DNA from: an uncultured Oscillospiraceae bacterium
Lineage (GTDB): Bacteria; Bacillota; Clostridia; Oscillospirales; Acutalibacteraceae
Assembly: GCA_948471205.1 (NCBI GenBank)
Contig: CAOKRT010000012.1
Location: 1-48,804 of the forward strand
Direction of reading: 5' to 3'
DNA: 48,804 nucleotides
Below are positions 34,308-41,901 of the stretch, piece by piece. A program made the position numbers and the translations under genes. Every line of letters starts with the position of its first letter. The stretch's first letter is position 1. Under the pieces are notes generated by a model. That model saw only the letters and a program-made list of their open reading frames with translations. It ran no database searches and had not been told where the DNA came from.

Positions 34308-36125
34308 ATGTGCGGTATAATAGGATATATAGGCAAAAGCGATGCTACGGGAATTCTTATAAAAGGGCTCAAAGATCTTGAATACAGAGGGTACGACAGC
34401 GGCGGAATCGCTGTTTTAAATAAAAACAGGCTTAATATTGTTAAGGCAAAAGGTGAAATCAGATATCTTGAAGAAAAGCTCGGCAAAAACAGCATTTCGG
34501 GTTCACCGGGTATAGGGCATACCCGCTGGGCCACCCACGGAAAGGCGAATGAAATAAATGCGCATCCGCATTGCTCAAAACACTTTGCAGTTGTGCACAA
34601 TGGAATTATAGAAAATTATAAGGAGATTAAAGAAAGCCTTTCCATGAATGGAATTACATTCGAAAGTGAAACGGATACGGAAGTAATTCCAAAGCTGCTG
34701 GAGCTGAATTATAACGGTGACGTGCTTCATGCAATAAAGAAAACCGTGAAACTGCTTGAAGGTTCCTATGCACTCGGAATTCTTTGTACAGATAATGAAC
34801 AGTCGTTTTACTGTACAAAAAAAGGATCTCCGCTTATTATCGGAGTCGGTGAAGATGAAAATTTTATTGCTTCGGACGTCAATCCGCTTCTTCATTATAC
34901 AAGAAAAGCAATTTATCTTGAGGACGGGGAAACTGCGGAAATAACTGCAGATAAGATTACTGTTTTCAACAGCAGTTTTTCCAAAATTGAAAAAGAAATA
35001 AAAACCATTCAGCTTGATAAAAGTTCGGCAGATAAAGGCAGCTTTGAGCATTTTATGCTTAAAGAAATTTACGAAGAACCTGCTGTTGTAAAAAATTCTC
35101 TTAATGCTGTTACGGATGACGGTGAAGTTGTTTTTTCCGATATGCCGTTTTCTGCCGATGATTTCAGGCAGTTAAACCGTGTATATATTGTGGGGTGCGG
35201 CTCGGCATATCATGTTGGTCTTATAGCAAAATATAATTTTGAAAAGGTAGCGAAGGTTCCGGCATTTGCCGAATATGCCGGAGAATTCAGATATGCGGAT
35301 GCTGTTATTGATGAAAACTGCCTTGTAATTATTATCAGCCAAAGCGGTGAAACGGCAGACAGTCTTGCCGCGCTGAAACAGGCAAAAGAAATGGGCGCAA
35401 AAACAATCAGCATTGTAAATGTGCCCGAAAGCTCCATTGCAAAAATGAGCCATTATAATATTTTAACGCTTGCCGGTGCAGAAGTGGCAGTTGCCACAAC
35501 AAAGGCATTTTCCTGCCAGCTTTGTGTGCTGAATATGCTTTGTCTTTATATTGCAAGACAAAGAAATGCATGCACAGAGGTTTTCAGTGAAATTGCAGTT
35601 AATATGAGCTGTCTTTTGCCCAAAAAAATAGAAAAGATGCTGTTGAAAACAGAAGAATTGAAAAGGCTTGCAAAGGAAATGAAAGATATTGAAAAATGTT
35701 TTTTCCTTGGCAGAAATGTTGACTTCGGCGTTTCTCTTGAGGGTGCATTAAAACTGAAGGAAATCAGCTATATAGATTGCGCGGGTTATCCTGCAAGCGA
35801 ATTGAAGCACGGCACGATAAGTCTTATTGAAAAAGGAACGGTCTGCTTTGGTCTTATAAGCAATAATGAACTTTTGCCGAAAACAGTATCCAATCTAACA
35901 GAAGTTACTGCAAGGGGTGCGAAGGTTATTGTTTTTGCACCTGAAAGTCTTGCAGAAAATCTGGCACAGTTTGAAACCGTTATAACCTTTCCCGATTCCA
36001 TACCGTTTTTAACGCCGTCTATAGAGGTTATTCCGCTTCAACTTCTTGCATATTATGTGGCATACGAAAGAAATTTGCCGATTGATAAGCCGAGAAACCT
36101 TGCAAAATCGGTTACAGTTGAATAA
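34308..36125 (+). CDS. glmS: glutamine-fructose-6-phosphate aminotransferase
   Basis: Makes glucosamine-6-phosphate from fructose-6-phosphate and glutamine, the entry into peptidoglycan and amino-sugar synthesis. 605 residues. ATG 34308 places the catalytic Cys at position 2 (MCGIIGYIG), so the GTG at 34305 is not the start. The glutaminase domain has HTRWATHGK and HNGIIEN; two SIS domains follow (VGCGSAYHVG, SQSGETADS, AEVAVATTKAF), and the end is KPRNLAKSVTVE. With only 20 bp between spoIIE and glmS there is no room for a glmS ribozyme. AAGGAGAG precedes it. Confidence 0.96.
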   Translation: MCGIIGYIGKSDATGILIKGLKDLEYRGYDSGGIAVLNKNRLNIVKAKGEIRYLEEKLGKNSISGSPGIGHTRWATHGKANEINAHPHCSKHFAVVHNGIIENYKEIKESLSMNGITFESETDTEVIPKLLELNYNGDVLHAIKKTVKLLEGSYALGILCTDNEQSFYCTKKGSPLIIGVGEDENFIASDVNPLLHYTRKAIYLEDGETAEITADKITVFNSSFSKIEKEIKTIQLDKSSADKGSFEHFMLKEIYEEPAVVKNSLNAVTDDGEVVFSDMPFSADDFRQLNRVYIVGCGSAYHVGLIAKYNFEKVAKVPAFAEYAGEFRYADAVIDENCLVIIISQSGETADSLAALKQAKEMGAKTISIVNVPESSIAKMSHYNILTLAGAEVAVATTKAFSCQLCVLNMLCLYIARQRNACTEVFSEIAVNMSCLLPKKIEKMLLKTEELKRLAKEMKDIEKCFFLGRNVDFGVSLEGALKLKEISYIDCAGYPASELKHGTISLIEKGTVCFGLISNNELLPKTVSNLTEVTARGAKVIVFAPESLAENLAQFETVITFPDSIPFLTPSIEVIPLQLLAYYVAYERNLPIDKPRNLAKSVTVE

Positions 36126-36140
36126 ATAATATTTATAAAA

Positions 36141-36162
36141 AGCCGTTTTTTAACGGCTTTTT
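36141..36162 (+). terminator. terminator after glmS
   Basis: AGCCGTT (36141-36147), loop TTTT, AACGGCT (36152-36158), then T run. Confidence 0.88.
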
Positions 36163-36209
36163 ATTGTTTAAATTTCATATATATGCTATATTGGTTGCGG
36201 TGATGTATT

Positions 36210-36704
36210 ATGATAAAAATTATGTTTGTCTGCCACGGCAACATATGCCGTTCTCCGATGGCAGAATTTATTTTTAAAGATATGGTGAAAAATGAGGGGC
36301 TCGAAAATCAGATATTTATTTCATCCTCTGCAACAAGCACCGAAGAAATATGGAACGGTATAGGCAATCCTGTTTATCCGCCTGCGAAAGCAGAACTTGC
36401 AAGCCACGGATTATTCTGCGGCGGAAAAAGAGCCGTTCAGCTTAAGCAAAGTGATTATAATGAATATGACCTTTTTGTTGCTATGGACAGTATGAATGTT
36501 CGCAATATAAAGCGGATTTTTCAAAGTGACAGGGATAATAAAATAAAAAAGCTGATGGATTTTACAGAAAGGGGAGGCGATGTTGCAGACCCATGGTATT
36601 CCCGCCGTTTTGATGTTGCTTATAATGATATTTTTGATGGCTGCACGGCACTTTTAAAAGTATTGAAATCAGAACTGAACAGGGAGGAACACAGCCTTTT
36701 TTAA
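36210..36704 (+). CDS. low-molecular-weight protein tyrosine phosphatase
   Basis: 164 residues. The P-loop CHGNICRS (Cys8, Arg14) is at the N-terminus and the general-acid loop DPWYS near residue 130. Such enzymes dephosphorylate tyrosine kinases of capsule systems or phosphoarginine (YwlE type); no BY-kinase or polysaccharide gene is nearby, so the substrate stays open. GGTGATG precedes ATG 36210. Monocistronic. Confidence 0.92.
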   Translation: MIKIMFVCHGNICRSPMAEFIFKDMVKNEGLENQIFISSSATSTEEIWNGIGNPVYPPAKAELASHGLFCGGKRAVQLKQSDYNEYDLFVAMDSMNVRNIKRIFQSDRDNKIKKLMDFTERGGDVADPWYSRRFDVAYNDIFDGCTALLKVLKSELNREEHSLF

Positions 36705-36771
36705 TAAAGCGTTTGAAATAAAAGAACATAAGGCTCAGAGAAATGGGTGTACGAAAAAATATTATATTACA

Positions 36772-36813
36772 AGAGATAAAAAGAAAAACCGCAGTTCAAA
36801 CTGAACTGCGGTT
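36772..36813 (-). terminator. terminator of the ABC-F gene
   Basis: Minus strand: AACCGCAGTTCA, loop GTT, TGAACTGCGGTT, then TTTCTTTTT. The stem is 12 bp and perfect (36787-36798 with 36802-36813). Confidence 0.9.
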
Positions 36814-36818
36814 CTGTT

Positions 36819-38426
36819 TTAATATTTTTTAAGCTGGTCCTCATCAAAGGTTTCAAGAAATTCATCATATGTTCCTTTATGGTCAACAATTTTACTTCCT
36901 GAAATTTCAATAATTCTGTCTGCCACAGTCTGAATAAACTGATGGTCGTGCGAGGTGAACAGAACGGTTTCCGGATAGCGGATCAGTCCGTTATTCAAAG
37001 CAGTGATTGATTCAAGGTCAAGATGGTTGGTAGGCTCATCAAGTATAAGCACATTTGCACCGCTGAGCATCATTTTACAAAGCATGCAGCGTACACGCTC
37101 ACCTCCGGAAAGCACATTGGACATTTTAAGTGCATCATCGCCGCTGAAAAGCATTCTGCCAAGCCAGCTTCTTATATCTGTTTCAAGCGTTTGTGTTGTA
37201 TACTGGCGAAGCCAGTCAATCAGATTAAGGTCAACACCGTCAAAATATTCGCTGTTGTCGCTTGGGAAATAGCTTTGAGAGGTGGTAACGCCCCATTTGA
37301 ATTCGCCTTCATCCGGCTGCATTTCTCCCATAATGATTTTGAAAAGTGTTGTTTTTGCAACAACATCAGAACCTACAAAAGCAACCTTTTCTCTTGGATG
37401 AATCACGAAGGAAATATCGTCAAGCACCTTTCTGTCTCCAATTGTTTTTGTAAGGTGGTCAACACGAAGCAGGTCATTTCCGCATTCTCTGTCAGGTTTA
37501 AAGTCAACATACGGAAAACGCCTTGAAGAAACCGGCATTTCAATCATTTCAAGTGCATCAAGCTGCTTTTTACGGCTGGTTGCCTGCTTTGATTTGGAAG
37601 CATTGGCGCTGAAACGCTGAATGAATTCCTGAAGTTCTTTGATTTTCTGCTCATTCTTTTTATTCTGATCTCTCTGCTGGCGCTGGCGCATCTGCGTGTA
37701 TTCATACCAGAAATCATAGTTGCCCACATACATTTGAATTTTGCCGAAATCCACATCGCATATATGTGTGCACACCTTGTTTAAGAAATGACGGTCATGT
37801 GAAACAACAATAACTGTATTTTCAAAATCAAGCAGGAAGTTTTCAAGCCAGCGGATAGCTGATAAATCAAGATGGTTTGTAGGCTCGTCAAGCAGAAGCA
37901 CATCGGGATTGCCGAATAATGCTTTTGCAAGCAGCACTTTTACCTTTAAATCGGACGGAAGTTCTGCCATTTTCAGATAATGGTATTCATCGGTAACGCC
38001 AAGCTTATTCAGCATAAATTCTGCGTCGGATTCTGCGTTCCAGCCGTCTAAATCGGCGAATTCGGCTTCAAGCTCGCCTGCTCTAATACCGTCCTCTTCG
38101 TTGAAATCGGGTTTGGCGTAAAGTGCATCTTTTTCTTCCATGATTTCTATAAGACGGGGGTTTCCCATTAAAACAGTTCTTACCACTTCATATTCATCGT
38201 ACTTAAAGTGGTCCTGCTCCAAAACGGAAAGCCTTTCGCCGGGCGTCATAAAAACATCGCCCTTCTGCGGCTCCAGATCACCGCTTAAAACTTTTAAAAA
38301 AGTGGATTTTCCCGCACCGTTTGCCCCGATAATTCCATAGCAGTTTCCGGGTGAAAATATAACATTAACTCTTTCAAATAAAGCTTTACCGCCAAACTGA
38401 ACGGTAACATTATTTGCCTGTATCAT
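36819..38426 (-). CDS. ABC-F family ATPase with one degenerate ATP site
   Basis: A cytoplasmic ribosome-associated ATPase of 535 residues, two ABC domains and no TM segment. Domain 1: Walker A GANGAGKST (34-42), Walker B LLLDEP. Domain 2: signature LSGGER (439-444), Walker B LILDEP. A charged linker (about 240-310) between them is the tRNA-interaction region. Two motifs are altered: the domain 1 signature reads LPSDLK (156-161) and the domain 2 Walker A reads GSDVVAKTT (352-360), with Ala before the Lys. Both belong to the same composite nucleotide site. YbiT/YkpA-like in general; resistance or translation-factor role is not decidable. GGAGG precedes ATG 38426. Confidence 0.9.
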   Translation of the reverse strand: MIQANNVTVQFGGKALFERVNVIFSPGNCYGIIGANGAGKSTFLKVLSGDLEPQKGDVFMTPGERLSVLEQDHFKYDEYEVVRTVLMGNPRLIEIMEEKDALYAKPDFNEEDGIRAGELEAEFADLDGWNAESDAEFMLNKLGVTDEYHYLKMAELPSDLKVKVLLAKALFGNPDVLLLDEPTNHLDLSAIRWLENFLLDFENTVIVVSHDRHFLNKVCTHICDVDFGKIQMYVGNYDFWYEYTQMRQRQQRDQNKKNEQKIKELQEFIQRFSANASKSKQATSRKKQLDALEMIEMPVSSRRFPYVDFKPDRECGNDLLRVDHLTKTIGDRKVLDDISFVIHPREKVAFVGSDVVAKTTLFKIIMGEMQPDEGEFKWGVTTSQSYFPSDNSEYFDGVDLNLIDWLRQYTTQTLETDIRSWLGRMLFSGDDALKMSNVLSGGERVRCMLCKMMLSGANVLILDEPTNHLDLESITALNNGLIRYPETVLFTSHDHQFIQTVADRIIEISGSKIVDHKGTYDEFLETFDEDQLKKY

Positions 38427-38573
38427 AATCAGTCCTCCAATGAAATGTTGGATATATTTTACTACACTTATATAGTAAATACAAGCATAAAATTATATTG
38501 GTATGCAAATTGATGAAAATAAAAATGAATATATTTATTTTTTGTAAAATTTCTTTGTTTTATCCCCATGTAT

Positions 38574-38602
38574 TTGACATTATGGACTATATATCATACA
38601 AT
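38574..38602 (+). promoter_or_regulatory. promoter of the small regulator locus, with operator-like repeat
   Basis: TTGACA at 38574-38579, 17-bp spacer, TACAAT at 38597-38602. The spacer and -10 contain GACTATATATCATACAA (38585-38601), which recurs with one change downstream of the first gene. Confidence 0.8.
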
Positions 38603-38807
38603 TTATGTAAAAGAGGTGATAAAAATGGATTATAAAAAAATACTGTTAAAGCTTGCAGAAAAGTATAATGAAACGCCTGAAAATGTTGAAAAAGAAATGG
38701 AAAAGGCAATCAGGTCGGCTGATATTCATTGCGATGTTGAAGAATTTATTTTAAAAGTATCAGACTCCATCATTACAAATATGCAAAACAGACTATAAAT
38801 CATACAA
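38585..38807 (+). repeat. 17-bp direct repeat flanking the small gene
   Basis: GACTATATATCATACAA at 38585-38601 and GACTATAAATCATACAA at 38791-38807, 16 of 17 identical. The first overlaps a promoter; the second overlaps the stop codon of the 57-residue gene. Confidence 0.7.
38625..38798 (+). CDS. small Spo0A C-terminal-domain-like protein
   Basis: 57 residues. AGAGGTGAT precedes ATG 38625, though the frame opens at 38568. The pattern LLKLAEKYNETPENVEKEMEKAIRSAD, then an acidic VEEFI, resembles the short clostridial proteins carrying a Spo0A_C-like segment (in Spo0A: IAKKFNTTASRVERAIRHAI). It is too short to hold the full DNA-binding domain. It is followed by an XRE regulator 76 bp downstream and flanked by near-identical 17-bp repeats. 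Function unknown; a sporulation link is inference. Confidence 0.65.
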   Translation: MDYKKILLKLAEKYNETPENVEKEMEKAIRSADIHCDVEEFILKVSDSIITNMQNRL

Positions 38808-38826
38808 AAAGTATTATATATAGTCT
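38790..38826 (+). other. AT-rich hairpin between the two small genes
   Basis: Two 16-nt arms pair at 14 positions around an AAAAA loop (38806-38810), starting AGACTATA and ending TATAGTCT. No T run follows. It could be an operator with dyad symmetry or an attenuating RNA hairpin before the XRE gene. Confidence 0.6.
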
Positions 38827-38874
38827 AATTACTTCAGACAGAACGGGCAAAATGTTTTTGTCAGGAGTGATTTT

Positions 38875-39117
38875 ATGGATATTCATGAAGCTGCCAAGCA
38901 AAGAATTATTGAACTGTGCAATGAACGCAGTTTAACGATAAGCCGGCTGGCAACAATTTCCGGCGTGCCGCATACCACCATAAAGTCCATTCTGTATAAC
39001 CAAAGTAAAAATACCGGAATCTCTACAATTAAAAAAATTTGTGACGGACTTGAAATAACGGTTGCGGAATTTTTTAATACGGAATTGTTCAATAATCTGG
39101 AACAGGAAATCAAATAG
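38875..39117 (+). CDS. XRE-family transcriptional regulator
   Basis: 80 residues, nearly all one Cro/C1-type helix-turn-helix domain: RIIELCNERSLTISRLATISGVPHTTIKSIL (about 10-42), then ISTIKKICDGLEITVAEFF. AGGAGTGA precedes the ATG. No clear promoter lies between it and the 57-residue gene, so they probably share a transcript. The repeats around that gene are candidate operators for autoregulation. Confidence 0.9.
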   Translation: MDIHEAAKQRIIELCNERSLTISRLATISGVPHTTIKSILYNQSKNTGISTIKKICDGLEITVAEFFNTELFNNLEQEIK

Positions 39118-39128
39118 GATTACATCGG

Positions 39129-39160
39129 GCAGGGCAGTTTTCAGGCTGCCCTGCTTTATT
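39129..39160 (+). terminator. terminator after the XRE gene
   Basis: GCAGGGCAG (39129-39137), loop of 8, CTGCCCTGC (39146-39154), then TTTATTTC. Confidence 0.75.
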
Positions 39161-39197
39161 TCAAAATAAAATAATATATTTAATTTATGTGATTTTA

Positions 39198-39226
39198 TTG
39201 ATTTTGTCTTTTGCAGAATGTATAAT
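39198..39226 (+). promoter_or_regulatory. promoter of the rpe operon
   Basis: TTGATT at 39198-39203, 17-bp spacer, TATAAT at 39221-39226. Confidence 0.7.
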
Positions 39227-39283
39227 ATAATTAATTGTACTTATACAAAATGTGATAATTTATGCAGTTAAGGAATTGGATTT

Positions 39284-39934
39284 ATGGAAATTAAAATTTC
39301 ACCGTCTATGCTTGCTTCGGATTATGCAAATTTGGAAGCAGAACTGAAAAAATGCGAAAATGCAGGAGCAGAACTTATTCATCTGGATGTTATGGACGGT
39401 CATTTTGTGCCGAATATTTCGATAGGTGCACCGGTTATAAAAGCAATGAAATCTGTTTGCAGTGTGCCTTTTGACGTTCATCTTATGATTTCAAACCCGC
39501 TTGACTATATACAGGATTTTGCAGATGCAGGTGCAGATATTATTACTTTCCATATAGAAAGCAGCAGCGATGCCGGAAAAACAATAGATAAAATTATTGA
39601 ATGCGGCTGTAAGGCGGCGGTTGCCGTTAAGCCAGGTACAGATATTGAAACGGTTTTTCCGTTTGCCGACAGATTATCTATGGTGCTTGTTATGACAGTG
39701 GAACCTGGTTTCGGCGGGCAGAGCTTTATGGCGGATATGATGCCTAAAATCGAAAAGATGAGAACAGCATATCCCAATCTTGATATTCAGGTTGACGGCG
39801 GTGTTAATGCCGAAACAATTAAGCTATGCGCAAAGGCAGGCGCAAATGTGTTTGTTGCAGGATCTGCGGTATTTAAAAGTGAAAATCCTGCTGAAACAAT
39901 TTTACTCTTAAAAAAGAATGCAGGTAGCATATGA
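39284..39934 (+). CDS. rpe: ribulose-phosphate 3-epimerase
   Basis: Interconverts ribulose-5-phosphate and xylulose-5-phosphate in the pentose phosphate pathway. 216 residues of TIM-barrel form. Metal and catalytic positions are visible: SPSMLASD, HLDVMDGHFVPN, DVHLMI, MTVEPGFGGQSF and QVDGGVN. Its stop overlaps the start of the next gene by 4 bp (ATGA type), so a cell-envelope gene is translationally coupled to it. Confidence 0.96.
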   Translation: MEIKISPSMLASDYANLEAELKKCENAGAELIHLDVMDGHFVPNISIGAPVIKAMKSVCSVPFDVHLMISNPLDYIQDFADAGADIITFHIESSSDAGKTIDKIIECGCKAAVAVKPGTDIETVFPFADRLSMVLVMTVEPGFGGQSFMADMMPKIEKMRTAYPNLDIQVDGGVNAETIKLCAKAGANVFVAGSAVFKSENPAETILLLKKNAGSI

Positions 39935-41001
39935 GAAGAAAGCGCTTTTACAAAAATGTAAAGCGAAACCAGACATGGACGGAAGCTGTTCAGGGCAGAG
40001 AAATTGATTTTGCCGATAAATATGCCGATAACGGCGTTTATTCGGATAAGTTTGATTATCTCAGACCCAAACAAAAACCAAAATCAAATAAGAAAAAGCT
40101 GAAGAAAAAACTGAAAAGGTTTTTCAGGGCTTTGGCAGCCGTTTTCATCAGCATTGCTGTTGTCGGCGCCGGATACACGGCTATGGATGTTTATATGATA
40201 CGCCACAGAATGCCGAATCCGGATGCGGTTGAATCCGAACAGCAGATGCAGGATGTGAGTCAGGTTTCACTTAATCTTAAATCTGAATATATTGATATTG
40301 TTTCTCTCGACGGTGCAGATATGCTTTCGGCGGTTTTATCCGATGCGGATTTACATTCGTTCAGCAGTGTTGCGTTTGATATTAAGCGTGCAGACGGCAC
40401 AGTCGCTTATAAAAGCAATCTTGCCAATATTCACACATACGGAGCAACTGCCTTTCCTGCGGCACAGTTTCAAAAGTCTGTTGACGAATTGAACCGTGCG
40501 AATGTTTTTCCTGTCGCAGTTGTTTGCTGTTATGCGGACAATATTGTGCCGGCAGCCGATCATACTTTGGCGGTTCTGAATGATGACGGTTCACTTTATG
40601 AGGATTCAGACGGAAACACCTATCTTAATCCGGATTCTGAGGATGTTTACGGATATATCAGGGATATTATTGAAGAAATATATAATCAGGGCATAACGGC
40701 ATTTGTGCTTACGGGTACAGATTTGCCGGCAGAAATAAGCGGCAGTTACGGTGATGGCTTTAAACCGCTTGCGGACCGCCTTTACAGCGATATCGGAACA
40801 GGTCTGAAATTTGTTGAAGCGGTGCATGCGCAGCTCGGTGAAAAATCCGCCGAAGAAAAAAACGATGAGATTTCAAAAAAAATAAAAAATGATTTAACAG
40901 TTAATCAGGTTTATTTTATAACCACATCTGCAGATAAATATTTAATCAAAGAAAAATTGGAGGAAAGCGGAATAGTAAGTTTTATTCTTGCTGATAAGTA
41001 A
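39931..41001 (+). CDS. membrane-anchored DUF4015-like putative glycoside hydrolase
   Basis: 356 residues. A strongly basic cytoplasmic tail (about 1-68) is followed by one TM segment (about 69-88), then an extracellular domain. FDIKRADGTVAYKS, NIHTYGATAF, the PVAVVCCYADN strand, TYLNPDSEDVYGYIRDIIEEIYNQGI and FVLTG follow the order of DUF4015 (putative TIM-barrel glycosyl hydrolase; typical members have FDVKD, IARIVFFKD and WLNPY). The typical FDYIRFP catalytic strand is not conserved here, so activity is doubtful. Coupled to rpe by overlap. Confidence 0.7.
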   Translation: MRRKRFYKNVKRNQTWTEAVQGREIDFADKYADNGVYSDKFDYLRPKQKPKSNKKKLKKKLKRFFRALAAVFISIAVVGAGYTAMDVYMIRHRMPNPDAVESEQQMQDVSQVSLNLKSEYIDIVSLDGADMLSAVLSDADLHSFSSVAFDIKRADGTVAYKSNLANIHTYGATAFPAAQFQKSVDELNRANVFPVAVVCCYADNIVPAADHTLAVLNDDGSLYEDSDGNTYLNPDSEDVYGYIRDIIEEIYNQGITAFVLTGTDLPAEISGSYGDGFKPLADRLYSDIGTGLKFVEAVHAQLGEKSAEEKNDEISKKIKNDLTVNQVYFITTSADKYLIKEKLEESGIVSFILADK

Positions 41002-41002
41002 A

Positions 41003-41863
41003 ATGAAAAAATTGTTTTCTTTTTTATTTGCCGTGATAACGGCGGCAGTTTTTATATCGGGGGCAATCACGGCATTTTCACAGGAATCGCAAACATCGCT
41101 TGTGCCGTTGACCAATGTTCCGTATCTTGAAACAATTTCATTTTCAAATGCTGAAATAGACGGCGGTTTTCAAAAGAATAAAACGCAGTATACCGTTACG
41201 CTTGAAGATCCTGCGGTAAGTCCCACACTTAAAAGCTATCATATAACCGGTGATGCGGCTGTGTTTGTTACATACGGATATGACGGTTTAAATCATCAGA
41301 ATGCAATCATAGTAACGCTCAGTTTTGAAAACGGAAGCGTAATTTATACTTTTAATTACAGCAATGTTTCTGAATTCAAGGTTTCGGATAATGCCAATCT
41401 GATTGGCATTGCAAGCGATTACTGCGAGGTTCAGCCTGCAATTAATGAAACGCAGACAGAGTATAAGCTGTATATTCCGAGCGATCTTACACAGCTTGAT
41501 ATTACGCCTATTACACAGGATGTAAATGCGCATTGTGATCCGCTGAGTATTGAAATAAACAGCAGGCAGGAGCCTGAACTCAGCCTTACCGTTTGTGCGT
41601 CTGACGGAACAACAAAAAACTATCGTTTTAAAGTGCGCCGTGTTGATAAAACAATGGCACAGGTTAAGGAAGAAAAAAACAATCCGGCTTTTATTTCTTT
41701 TGTAGACGGAGAGCTTTTCTATCAGCGCCCGGTTTTTTCTATCATTTTGGGAGCGGCAGCAGCAGGTGTTATTATAATACTGATTATTGTGAAAATAACA
41801 AAAAGAATTACGGTAAATGCTTATGACAGCGAAGAAAAACCGTTCTATTTTGTAAAAGATTAA
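41003..41863 (+). CDS. secreted, C-terminally anchored protein with cadherin-like beta-sandwich domains
   Basis: 286 residues. Signal peptide MKKLFSFLFAVITAAVFISG, then two repeats of the cadherin-like beta-sandwich type (about 40-130 with QYTVTLEDP; about 135-225 with EYKLYIPSDL and KNYRFKVRRV), then one C-terminal TM segment and a basic tail. It probably projects between membrane and wall. ATG 41003 lies one base after the preceding stop; TTG 40988 is in frame upstream but would lengthen the signal region. Co-transcribed with the DUF4015-like gene; joint action is inferred. Confidence 0.75.
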   Translation: MKKLFSFLFAVITAAVFISGAITAFSQESQTSLVPLTNVPYLETISFSNAEIDGGFQKNKTQYTVTLEDPAVSPTLKSYHITGDAAVFVTYGYDGLNHQNAIIVTLSFENGSVIYTFNYSNVSEFKVSDNANLIGIASDYCEVQPAINETQTEYKLYIPSDLTQLDITPITQDVNAHCDPLSIEINSRQEPELSLTVCASDGTTKNYRFKVRRVDKTMAQVKEEKNNPAFISFVDGELFYQRPVFSIILGAAAAGVIIILIIVKITKRITVNAYDSEEKPFYFVKD

Positions 41864-41901
41864 AATCAACGCGGGTTATTATCTAAGAAAGGTGTGATTT
41901 T

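Noticed and set aside
38427-38573. Possible RNA gene in the AT-rich gap before the small regulator locus
   Set aside because: No hairpin, promoter pair or terminator beyond the promoter at 38574 was found.
41864-41901. M-box riboswitch before mgtE
   Set aside because: The gap is 38 bp, too short, and the gene is within an operon.
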